Part shown: positions 42,246-52,572 of the stretch, in pieces | Layout: each line of letters starts with the position of its first letter | How positions within the stretch are numbered: position 1 is the first letter of the stretch | NCBI GenBank assembly: GCA_013115135.1 | Contig: JABANP010000287.1 | Span: 1 to 64,000 of the forward strand | DNA: 64,000 bases | Reading direction: 5' to 3' | Source: Perkinsus olseni | Lineage: Eukaryota > Perkinsozoa > Perkinsida > Perkinsidae | The notes under the pieces: generated by a model | Database searches by the model: none | Told to the model about the DNA's origin: nothing | What the model saw: the letters and a program-made list of their open reading frames with translations, nothing else | Program-made: the position numbers and the translations under genes

Positions 42246-45077
42246 ATGGTTAAGCTAAGATTATCATCAACTGAGGAAGAGGTTATGATAAGACAACATG
42301 AGCGTAATGAGCGTATTAAGAGGATGATGGCGGTCGAGGCATGGCGAGATTGTACGATCTAAAAGAATGTGAACATAAGGGGGGTTGGAGAGCCTTACTC
42401 TATTAGTCGTCATGGCAGGCTAGCCCGAATGAAGCTGGATAGGGATCTTAAAACCAAGCAGAATAAGCAGCACAATATCATACATCATATCAATAGTCGC
42501 AAGGAAGAGCTTGAAGCCTTATTACAGGCAAAGGAGGACATCAAGGTGAGAGAACATTATTATGGTTCTCGTTCTTCTTGTTGCTATAGTCATATCATAG
42601 GCTACGCTTAACCAAGGCCAACGTGATGCAACACTGATAGCAGCTGCAGCATCCTCTCATAACACAAGACCATCGAGGGATGAGAAGCTCATATGGCAAC
42701 GGTAACGATGATGATGGTCTTTCAAACACCTGGGTCGAATGATTGTGAATTGTGCCGGTGGAGGTATCAGGATGCACTGGACACTCTTCATCAAGAGAGA
42801 GCTTATTTAGAGGAAGAGGATGATAAGGTTATGACTAGGATTCTAAATGCCCGATATAGGGCCAATAAGTAATGCTTATGGTACCATAGGGGACGCCACA
42901 GGGGAGGCTTTAGGTTATCAAGTAGTTATAAGCCTAAGGATACCCTACTACTGCCTACGAGTGATGATATTTTCATGGCGAATAATGATGATAAAAAGAG
43001 GTGATAGAGAGAGATGAGGGACTTGAGAGTGGTGTTAGTATTATCCAGAGGTGCATGGGTCAGTCAAGACCTCTTAACTCAATACGCTGAGACGGCATAT
43101 CACATGTATCAACCACATGAAGATAACGGGGAGGTGGGGGACCAATCAGTGAAGGAGGATAATAGCAGGAAGAGGAAGCAGGCAACAATACCACATAATT
43201 GGGATAGTATAGTAGCTGATAGAGGTAGTGGGTGCTGGCTGGTGATGACTGTGCTCCTATGGTGATGGTATAGGTAGAGAAGCTCTGATGAAGGAACGTG
43301 AGAGGATAAGATGTGAAGAGGCTCAGAGAGATATGGAAGTCAATTACACAATTATTAGGAGGAGGAGGAGGAGTATTCATCATTATCAGTTACGGCACTT
43401 CATGGAACGTAAAGCCAATGCTGATAAGGTGGCAGCTAGGATACCAACAGTAGGGAAGGTTGGGAAAGGCAACAAGAAGGGTGGCCACAAACAAGAGGCA
43501 ACAACAACAGCAGCAGCAGCAGCAGCAGGCGTGGCAGTAAGGTAGGGATTTATGATGATGATCACAGTTATCCGTATACATCTACACGTGTAGAACATCA
43601 GAAGAGGATGCCATCATCAGCCCACAACCGGAGGAGCGAGCCTCGACGGAGCAAGTGGGCAGGCATCGATATCACAGTTTATCGATATTGAGGTTGGTAT
43701 TCAGGAAGGCCAAGCTGGGAATGAAGACAAAGGCTATGCCATGCTGGGCACTAAGGGTGATGTGCAGGAGGTTGGGCGGCGCGTATCACAGGAAGCGGGT
43801 GGTGGTAGCGAGGACCTGGACCAGCCAGAAGGGAGTAACGCGCTGGAGGAGAATGGTCAGGGGCCTCAGTTGCAGGAGGAGAAGGGGTCTCAGTTGCAGG
43901 AGGAGAAGGGACAGGGGCCTCAGCTGCAGGAGGAGAAGGGACAGGGGCCTCAGCTGCAGGAGGAGAAGGGGCCTCAGCTGCAGGAGGAGAAGGGGCCTCA
44001 GTTGCAGGAGGAAAGGAGTTCGCTTGAGGCCAGAGAGGGCCGAGAGATGAATAGAGCAGATCAGCAGGGTAGGGCGGAGCAGCTGATAGACCCCCTCGCC
44101 CCCGATGGGGGTATTAAACGAGCTGCAGGGAAGTTGGACGCGGCAGGTGTTGAAGGGAACGCTGCTGACCATCGTACTCCTCCTGTGGACCTCGAGTATG
44201 GCTCCGAGGATGTCACCAACATACCTGAACAGAGTGCATACAGCGAATCAATAGGGCACGAGTCCCTTCACCGTGAACCAATCCATGCACAGGGGCCCGA
44301 CGTGCAACAGGACATAACAGTAAATAAGTCCCCTATGGTTAGAAGACAACCCACAAATTCATCATCATCATCATCATCGCCAGTAATACCTGAGTGTCGA
44401 GTGGAAGCAGCTCTCTTCCACGGCTTCAATTCTCATGTCAGGAGAAGCCTAGGGATGCGCCATCATCAGCGACGGGAGCCGGGGCATTATCTTTATCCCT
44501 CCTGAGCTATCCTTCTGAAGATACTACGGATAGTATTGAGCAGCTGGTGATGTGGCTGATGATAGGTAGATCATCTACACCATCAAGTGCTGTTTTCAGC
44601 TTCGACATTACGAAATACCGGCCATGGTAGAGGAAGAGAGCTGTGTGGTCACAGGAGACGAGGAAATAGTCGGAGGATGATTGGAAAGTACAGCTAGATA
44701 ATCTGAAGAAAGAGTTGGATCAGGTAGCATCTTCTACTACTGCTGCTGGTGGTGGTGGTCTGACATGTTACTTCGTATCCAGATTTACGCTTCCTGCACC
44801 GACGTATCACGTTCGAGCACATCCAAAGTATCGGATAGTCATGATGCTTCCCGACGCAATGAGGATGTACATCATGGGATATCAGCTAGCTCGAGGGTTA
44901 CGCTGTCCGACTTAGATTTCCGACACCACGCTTATGTTATCCGAAGAAGAATCTGCGTCCTTCACCAGTACTGAGCTTGCAGCAGCTATAGCAGAAGTTA
45001 CAGCTGGCATCTCTGGTCCCTACCTCGGTGATTCATTTGATGCCAACTTGTCGGCATTCGATGTATCAACTACTTAG
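42246..45077 (+). CDS. multi-exon coiled-coil protein with tandem peptide repeat
   Basis: Begins MVKLRLSSTEEEVMIRQHER. Further exons contain INSRKEELEALLQAKEDIK, CRWRYQDALDTLHQERAYLE, EALMKERERIRCEEAQRDME and a repeat of GPQLQEEKGQ at 43840-44020. The last exon has LSEEESASFTSTELAAAIAE, with a stop at 45077. Introns are short GT-AG (one begins at 42546). Charged, coiled-coil and low-complexity throughout, with no enzymatic domain. Not all joints were fixed, particularly between 44505 and 44900, so more than one gene is possible. Confidence 0.5.
43861..44020 (+). repeat. in-frame minisatellite
   Basis: CAGTTGCAGGAGGAGAAGG units of 21 and 30 bp, about six copies, all in frame, encoding QLQEEKG(QGP). 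Confidence 0.85.
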
Positions 45078-45359
45078 TTGCTTATTCGGGTTTTTAGCGT
45101 CGTTGGAAGTGTCTTATAATTAAAGCTCACTGTCGTTATTTCGCCATTGACTCATGAGGCGGTCATCATTTCACTGCGAATATCATTGAGTTGTGTTGAC
45201 GGACTTTATGAATATACGCATGAAGACCGTCTGGCTGATGCTTGGTCAGGAGTGATGGCCGTTATACGGTACCAACGAGCTCTAGGGAGATGCCTCGAGC
45301 ATTATTTCACTCGAAGGGAAGAATCACTTCGCATGCGGCGAATAGTCGCGACGAGAAAA

Positions 45360-45431
45360 TGGAGAACCCGGGCATCGATCCCGGTGCCTCTCGCTTGCTA
45401 AGCGAGCGCTCTACCATTTGAGCTAGTCCCC
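45360..45431 (-). tRNA. tRNA-Ala(AGC)
   Basis: Complete 72-nt cloverleaf on the minus strand: acceptor GGGGACT/GTTCTCC, D-arm TAGCTCAAATGGTAGAGC, anticodon stem CTCGC/GCGAG with loop TTAGCAA, T-arm with ATCGATG, discriminator A. TTTT follows immediately as Pol III terminator. No intron. This is the only textbook tRNA outside the Pro/Val array. Confidence 0.93.
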
Positions 45432-45787
45432 CACGTGATTCGTCTCTCGTCTCTCCGGTGTCGATTGTTTATAACAAGGCCTATCTATGGCTAAGGAAAG
45501 TTTGTGGTACTGATGCTCGTGCCGTGGGCTCTGAACTGAACTCCCACCGACTACGTTTGACCAGAGAGTCCATGGGCGTATTATTTCTTTCAGCGTTCGC
45601 AGAGGTACGGATCCAGTGAGGTTGCTGCTGGTTGCTATTCGATCTGCTACAACGCTACAAATGTGCGTCCTTCAATCTCTAGCAGTTCCATCAACAGTGA
45701 ACTAGAGTAACTCCTACGTGTTGCTGTGCCTGTAGCGCCATACCCAGCGCTGCCAGTAGGTAATATTCCATTTTCATGTCACCATAA
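45432..45787. other. intergenic, with one degenerate tRNA-like stretch
   Basis: No exon seen. At 45512-45556, GTGCCGTGGGCTCTGAACTG and ACTCCCACCGAC resemble the tRNA-like introns nearby, and the stretch ends CAG. Confidence 0.4.
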
Positions 45788-47817
45788 ATGGCAGCCTATC
45801 ATCGTATAGTATCATCATTATGCATAATACTTATGATGTTGAATGCAGGGCAAGCGTCGGATTATGATGAAGAGGACCGATGTCTAGGAGCTACCATAGT
45901 AGCTCGAGGGAATATTAGAGAACCTGATGGTCCCTCAGTGGTAATAGTAGTGTGACGGTGGAGAGTCTGTGTTAATCGTACTATTAGTGTACGGCTGTGC
46001 TTATATAGGTGGAGTATTTTTCAAAAACTTCCATAAAGCTGTCTTATGGTGCTCCCTCTCATTAACAGACACTATTCCATTTCGATTCGGCGCCTCCTGA
46101 CGTTTTGGCTAATAATACATCATCGAGTATTCCATTTATGGTACATGCATCGGTGCTGTCAGTCAGTGAAGGGCCATATTGGTCCCCAGCATTACTACCT
46201 CAAGGCCTTACCTGTAATACTCTTGCTTCTACATCTTTTCTGTCCCATCATTATCATTATTTCATCCTCAGGTTTATCACATAGCAAATCAATAACAGAG
46301 AGTATATTCCCCTTCAAGGATACCCTCAGTAGTCTGCCTAATATCTTCACCCTATCTAACAGTAATCTATCAGCGATAGTCGTAGGTAAATCCGTATTGG
46401 TAATGACTAGTACTGTCTTCCTGTGTAGTTACATAGTGCTGATGTTGCATCAGCGACTGGTATGCCTTTATCAAGGTTAATATCTGAACTAGCTGCTAGA
46501 GATGATGTTACCGACGTACGACAGAAGTATGGTTGTCAAAGGCTCTTGTCATACACTCACACGGAGAAGGGTGTTACTGTGATAATAATCATCGTACTCA
46601 GTAGCAGGCTGATGATGATGGTGTTTCTTAGATACTAGCCGAATCGTGTACCCTACTCTCCCCTATGTGCCACATACGACATCTACAGGGGCCGTCACAG
46701 ACCTGTGCACTCACTCATCAACGTAGAGGTGATGATACTGGTACAGTCTCTGTGTTACTATCATTCATTGCCCATTCTAATCAGATATAATAGGTGATGG
46801 TGCGCATAGACAGCTTTATGCTGCTTTACAGGGGTTACCATCATCAATAGGTAATGCTGCCAACTGCATATCCGAAGTGCACATTACCCATACTCAGATG
46901 GATCGCCGACGGCAGTGGCCTTAGAATGGCTACCCTCGGAACTGTTCGTGGATCCTGATGAACTATACGATAACAACATGCCTGGGACGCATCCATTGGC
47001 ACCAGTTGTAATATGGAGTAGAGGGTGTACTGTGATGATGGTGATGATGTTGTTAGGACATCGAAGTACCGTCATTTATGAACTATCCCTCTACCTGCGA
47101 TAACAGATAGGTAATAGTAGTAATAGTAATTAGTAGCACTGATGATGTTCTTGTTGTAATAAGATACCCTTTACCAGTGCATACACGTTACACCCGGCCA
47201 GACTGTCAGAAGCCCTTCGAAGTGAATAGATCGAGTATTGATCATGCTGCTAGATGTGACGGTTATTATCGTAATGAGTACCTCCATCAATGATGCTGTT
47301 GCTGTTGTATGTCGTCCATCGCCATCGTCATCAGGTGCATGGGTTGCATCGCCCATTTGGCTGGCTCCCATCAATACCACAACATGCGCTCTTGAGAGGA
47401 GGAATGTATTCATCGATCTAGGGATAGCCGGCAACATCAACTCAACAACATTATCGACACTACTACTACCACACCACCACCACAACAACAACACGACTCT
47501 TGCCCCGTTATGCGTAATAATAATATGATGTTATAATGGTCTTTATTGTTGTTGATTATTGTAATAATAATAATAATATCAGGTTATCCCGGCTCCCCCG
47601 ATAGATATATCAATACCTAGTGGAGACACTAGAGTAATAACGATGGAGAGTAGCTGCTGCTGCTGCCTATGATTATTTTATTTAGGTGCGAGGTATGGTA
47701 TTATGGTCATCTGGGGGTATAGTCGTGCTGGCTACTATCCTCCTCCTCAATACCATCATAAGGGCCTTATCATTACAACAACGACAGCAAGAGGATGAGA
47801 AGAAGAAGAATGAATGA
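45788..47817 (+). CDS. PIGX: PIG-X / PBN1 family, GPI mannosyltransferase I subunit
   Basis: Signal peptide MAAYHRIVSSLCIILMMLNA at 45788. Luminal exons include VLANNTSSSIPFMVHASVL and, after an intron of about 58 bp, LSHSKSITESIFPFKDTL. Family hallmarks follow: EWLPSELFVDPDELYD (near 46925) and YPLPVHTRYTRPDCQKPF (near 47180). Later come IPAPPIDISIPSGD and a C-terminal membrane segment IVVLATILLLNTIIRAL with tail RQQEDEKKKNE, stop at 47817. The single C-terminal span and short cytosolic tail match PIG-X, which stabilises the PIG-M mannosyltransferase in the ER. Some introns between 46380 and 47620 are not fixed. Confidence 0.8.
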
Positions 47818-47929
47818 GGGGCTGCACTATTGCAACAACAACTACTTCACCATTTCTATTATCATTACCAGTTACCGTTTCTTCCTCCTCATCTTCCCCC
47901 TCACTTCTAGTTATTCTACTTCTCCTATC

Positions 47930-48820
47930 ATTCTTCTTTACTAGTCATAGAATCTATCATAATGCTAACCTCCTACTACTTCTCTTCCTGGGGTACACGA
48001 CGACCATCATCATCACCCGGGTCTTGTTCATGCGAGATATGCTGTGAAGGATTTGCTACTATCAATCGCCGTCCTATGGTAATCATAGTATCTTAAGGTT
48101 AAGCTAGTAAGATACAGAATACGTTGTGGTATTGGCATTGTTTAGGTATTGGTTAACTGTGGGCATACCATATGTGAGATGTGTCTAGACTCTCTTGTCG
48201 CCCATTCATTAGAAGATCCTTCTAATAACAGTGATAATGATATATATGACCCTGATACGGGTCTGAACAAGCTCAGTCCGGATGCTTCCATAAGATGTCC
48301 TTTCTGTCGGTAATAACACCACCACCAACACTGACCACACTAGTCGATGCTGGTACTGCTTCAGTGAGAGGACGGAGATAGCGGCAGTACGCCCTAATTA
48401 TGTATTGATACAAGCCAATCAACACCAACAACAACAACAGAGGAGGGGGAGGACGAGGAGGTAACAAGGAGTAATACCCGCTATCATCATCATCACTACT
48501 GTATCGCATCTTCAGTCCTACTACTGATGATGATGATAGAGGTAGGTCACCCTCGGCCTCCTCTTCGTTATTAGTGTCATACTCACGGAGATGGGTGGAC
48601 ACTATCAATGAATATATACCAATAAGGGAGTTATGTTGTGAGTTCAAGAGAGATAAGATACCTACCACCAGTGATGATGATGATGGCAATGATACTCGAG
48701 GATGATGATGATGAGGATTGCTAAGTCACCAACAACGTAATCAAGAATTGGAGTATATTATCATGGACACCAACAACAACGAGAAGGGACCATACCGATA
48801 TGCAGTAGAGGTTGAATGAT
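47930..48820 (+). CDS. RING-HC finger protein
   Basis: SPGSCSCEICCEGFATINRR (first Cys pair), an intron, VNCGHTICEMCLDSLVAH, then IRCPFCR, an intron (about 48311-48368), ERTEIAAVRPNYVLIQANQ. This is the C3HC4 layout of TRIM/RNF-type E3 ligases, including the typical PNYxLI sequence after the last Cys pair. Next exons are SYSRRWVDTINEYIPIRELC and an acidic stretch; a frame ending YRYAVEVE stops near 48819. The start is not resolved and may lie in the hydrophobic-rich 47820-47980. Further exons to about 49125 are possible. Confidence 0.65.
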
Positions 48821-49206
48821 GTTGATGAGGCTGCTGCTACTACTACCCCTATCGTTACCCGATGACAATCGATACTCTAGACATCAGCCCTGATTAGTAG
48901 TCATAGTAGTAGTATGATTATGATGATGATCTCTGTACTATTGCGGGACTTCACTACTACTGGTCGTGGTAGTGATAGAATATGGGATGATGATGGTAGG
49001 GCCTCTGTAGGATTATATCACAATCATCATTATTCTTGTAGAGGGCGGATGGCAAGGACAGTAGGACAAGAGAGTCTCCACGTTAACACTGTCGCTTGGG
49101 TTACCCTTGCTGTACCGCTAGGATGATGATTGATAATCCTAGTACCGCTCTCACACCATCATCACCACACAGAATTTCTATTCCCATCGTTGTTTTTTCT
49201 CCTAAC

Positions 49207-50154
49207 ATGGCCGCTACTACTGTTGCTGCCCCTGTTGTGGTGGAGTCCTCCTCTCCCCATACCACTCCTTTCCCATCTTTGGAGTATCTATCATATAGGG
49301 ACGAGAATGATCTACCAGCCCTTACCCAACTAATAGAGAAGGATTTATCCGAGCCCTATTCAGTATTCACTTACCGATACTTCCTCAATAGATGGCCCGA
49401 GCTGTGTATCATGGTAATAACAACACCACCACCACCACCGGGGATCATCAGGGTTATTATCATTATTCTCAGTGTATCGATAATGAGTCCGCCGATAAGA
49501 AGATAATAGGATGTGTGGTATGTAAGTTGGATGAACATCATAGTCATCACAGCCCTAAGGACGACAACGACCAGCAACAGCAGCAGCAGCAGCAACGGTC
49601 TACTAAGAGAGGGTAGTAGTGCTCGTGGTGATGATGCTCCTCGTCATTATTATTATAATCGACAGGTACATAGCTATGTTAGCAGTAGCATCATCGTATC
49701 GTGGTCATCATATTGCTTCACATATGGTAGAGCTAGCGTTACAGAGGATGCACAAGATGGGCGCGGACGAGGTAAAATGACACTCCTGGGGATCGAACCT
49801 GTGCCCGTCCTATTACTACCGTTACTTGTTGTTAGTGTGTACTTGAAGCGGAGATCACTAATACAGCAGCCTTGGGGTTATATAGAAAGCTTGGCTTCAT
49901 CAAGACTAAGCGTCTACCGAGGTAATAATAATAACGACACCAACAGTCCTGCCGATAGTCCTATCGATCGTTGTTGTTATTACTATTCTTTCCCTCCTAT
50001 TGCTAGATACTACCTTAATGGCTCCGATGCCTATCGATTGAAGTACTTCTTCATGGAGAACCCTGCTGCTACTAGTAGTAATGATGAGGAAACGCAAGAT
50101 AACCAAGATGAGCAAGAGAATGATGCTCACCCAGCTGCCAGTACGGATGAGTAG
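49207..50154 (+). CDS. NAA30: N-alpha-acetyltransferase 30 (NatC catalytic subunit)
   Basis: Exons 49207-49413, 49473-49612, 49666-49771, 49836-49921 and 50007-50154 join in frame. GNAT features follow NAA30: EPYSVFTYRYFLNRWPELCI, IIGCVVCKLDEH, RGYIAMLAVASSYRG (acetyl-CoA loop region, here RGHHIA), CVLEAEITNTAALGLYRKLG and YYLNGSDAYRLKYFF. The last is diagnostic. It acetylates Met-Leu/Ile/Phe N-termini with NAA35 and NAA38. A loop between two strands holds a glutamine run and the C-terminus is acidic. The start Met is followed by an Ala/Val/Pro-rich leader. Confidence 0.93.
49772..49835 (+). other. NAA30 intron 3 with antisense tRNA T-arm-like sequence
   Basis: 64-bp GT-AG intron containing CTCCTGGGGATCGAACCTG then TGCCCG; the minus strand reads box B GGTTCGATCCC, an acceptor-like end and ATTTTAC. 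Confidence 0.65.
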
Positions 50155-50276
50155 AGTACGGTTATACTCATTCGAGACTTATCATCATTATAGTGTTTCC
50201 TGTTCCTTATTATCGATGGTGTATTGTGTTAGAAGTAGTTGTATTAATGATGATATGTCATTGATAAGAGTAATAA

Positions 50277-50950
50277 ATGGCCTCCTGTAAAGCGAGTAGT
50301 CATAATAAAAAACCCCACCAAGAGGAGGAGGAGGGACCTGACAGGAATGTGGTGAAGCCAATGGATGAGAAAAGTCAACGGGAGTTCATAAAGAATATGA
50401 ATAATATTATAGAAGAGTAATGCTAGTAATAATGAGAGGTATAAGTATAAGTGTCGTCTTACTATTACTCATGCTGCTGCTGTTGCAGCTGTTATAAAGA
50501 TGTGCCATCAAGGTGCTCCAAACGCTGGCGTGAATATCACCTGATGTTTACTATGTTGTGCATGGGATGGTATGTAACAGCAATAATACAACAGGTCACT
50601 GGAGTGAATCTAGTAGTAGCAGTTAATTCAAATTCGGCTGTATTAACATTGGTAATACTCATCATCATGCTGACTACTGCCCTTATCTGTGATGCTAGAT
50701 ACTGTCCTTCTTAGCATCACCATCATCAACACTGATATCATCATCATATCATTATTTACCAGTAACCTTGCTAGGCTGTGGACTACTATTAAAGTCACTC
50801 AATCGTACCTACGATATTGCCATTATGGATCATGAATACGCGGTACAAGAACTACGGCAGGAGTATGGCAATGGTAAATGGAGCATTATTAAAGGGGGCC
50901 TTATACCAATCATCATATACATAATAGGATGGGTCATGTCCATATGGTAA
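50277..50950 (+). CDS. small multi-pass membrane protein, unrecognised
   Basis: Starts MASCKASSHNKKPHQEEEEG at 50277. After an intron (about 50419-50490) it continues DCYKDVPSRCSKRWREYHLM. Hydrophobic exons follow (GVNLVVAVNSNSAVLTLVIL). After another intron come SLNRTYDIAIMDHEYAVQEL and a C-terminal membrane segment LIPIIIYIIGWVMSIW with stop at 50950. Cys residues before the first membrane region could be functional. I do not recognise the family. Confidence 0.5.
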
Positions 50951-51368
50951 CAACAACAGCAACAGCATTATACTTGTTATCGAGTATCTCCTCGTGTTAG
51001 GACTGATGCTGGTGATGGTACTGGTCCAAGAGCATCATCTTGGGTCTTACTGTGTACACCACCAGTGGGACTGCTCTTCGGGCTATATGTACAGCATGCC
51101 ATCTATGATGCTCATCTGTAATAATAATACCATAACAATCACAACTCATCGTCATGCTCTTCATCAGGGGCATCGTTAAACTGAGCCAACTGAAATACAG
51201 CGATGTGATGAGGAAGGAGGAGTAATACTACACCAACGATACCATCATCGTCATCATCATTGATCATCATCATATTGTGTTATAGTATTACATACGGCTT
51301 CATACCATCACCTCGTCCTTTGCTATACTGGGTGAATACTCGTTGTTGATGGTAGTTGCAGTCCACTA

Positions 51369-52385
51369 ATGGCATCATCCCGCATACCAAGGCGACGACT
51401 GAGGAGTGGATGGTTGAGTGTAGGGGTGCTGCTCAGTGTACTCATGTTACTACCCTACACCGGTAAGGGGATGCTATCATTACTGCTATCCAGCCCATTG
51501 GACAGGGGTGGTATCTATTCCTGCACGTCGGGGGATAACTGTGGGGTCACTGCCTTCCAATCTACACTCAACGATGCTATCCATCGTCATCGTCATCATG
51601 ATGGTTTGATCATATCCAATGATAAAACATCATCATCGGCTAATACTCGAGCGGGCGGCGGTGTGATACCCAAGGGCACATCTAACGATCGTAGAATGGC
51701 AGCGGCCTTTCTAGCAGCGTGGGCTGCAGCAGCTGCCACTGCATCATCCAGAGATGGTGGAAGAGCATCTTATAGTGCGGTAACATCGTATCTGTTGGAT
51801 AGTAATAGCAGACTGGATGATACTCGTCCCATCATGTTCTACAGTCCACAGGTGCTACTACCACAACTACCTCAACATCATCATCATTGTGGGTATAGGT
51901 ACCCCAATGTCGTTACGTATTATCTAAGTTGAAGGAGAGTGGTATACCACCCCCTAGGATCCTAGATGTATCCATCAACCCTTTGAATGAGCAACTATGG
52001 CGTAGCGTATCCCACCAGCTGTGTGCTGCCAACAGGCTAACACTACCTATTGTGTAAGAGACTACAATCATCATCTATCATATCATTCAGCCTTGTTATT
52101 ATCAGATATGACCCCAACACAGGTTATGCTCTATGTGGTGACCCTGATATCCTATCTATCCTATTATGGGCCAAAGGGTGAGGTCAGTGTGCTGCATTGG
52201 TCACGTATATGGATACTACTAGATACCCCCAAGCTATGCCCAATAGGATGATGAAGCATCTAAGAGGAGCAGCAGCACAGCGACAAGGAGAGGAGGAGGA
52301 CTTGGGACCCGATGATATCGAGAAAAGGAGTCCAAGCCAATGGATACGTCTAGTGGGACAATCCTTTGGCCTACCGATAAGATGA
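51369..52385 (+). CDS. unrecognised gene with N-terminal membrane anchor
   Basis: MASSRIPRRRLRSGWLSVGV then a hydrophobic stretch, an Ala-rich region, YRYPNVVTYYLS, and after a frame change LKESGIPPPRILDVSINPLN and AANRLTLPIV. Later exons have YALCGDPDILSILWAKG and, after a 45-bp intron, AMPNRMMKHLRGA, ending SQWIRLVGQSFGLPIR at 52385. The basic start and anchor suggest an organelle or secretory protein. No domain recognised. Bases 52386-52572 show only a CAG/CAA tract. Confidence 0.5.
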
Positions 52386-52391
52386 ACACAC

Positions 52392-52423
<32 letters not shown>

Positions 52424-52572
52424 TAGAATTAGAGTTCCTACAGTTTACCCTGTGTTTATTATTATACTCCTGTACCATGCTTTGAGTAGTTAACTATGCG
52501 GATAGCAGTGTGATGATGATGAGAATGAGGAAGAGGGATCTTCATTCAAGTCTTCTTCTTCTTCCATCGTGC

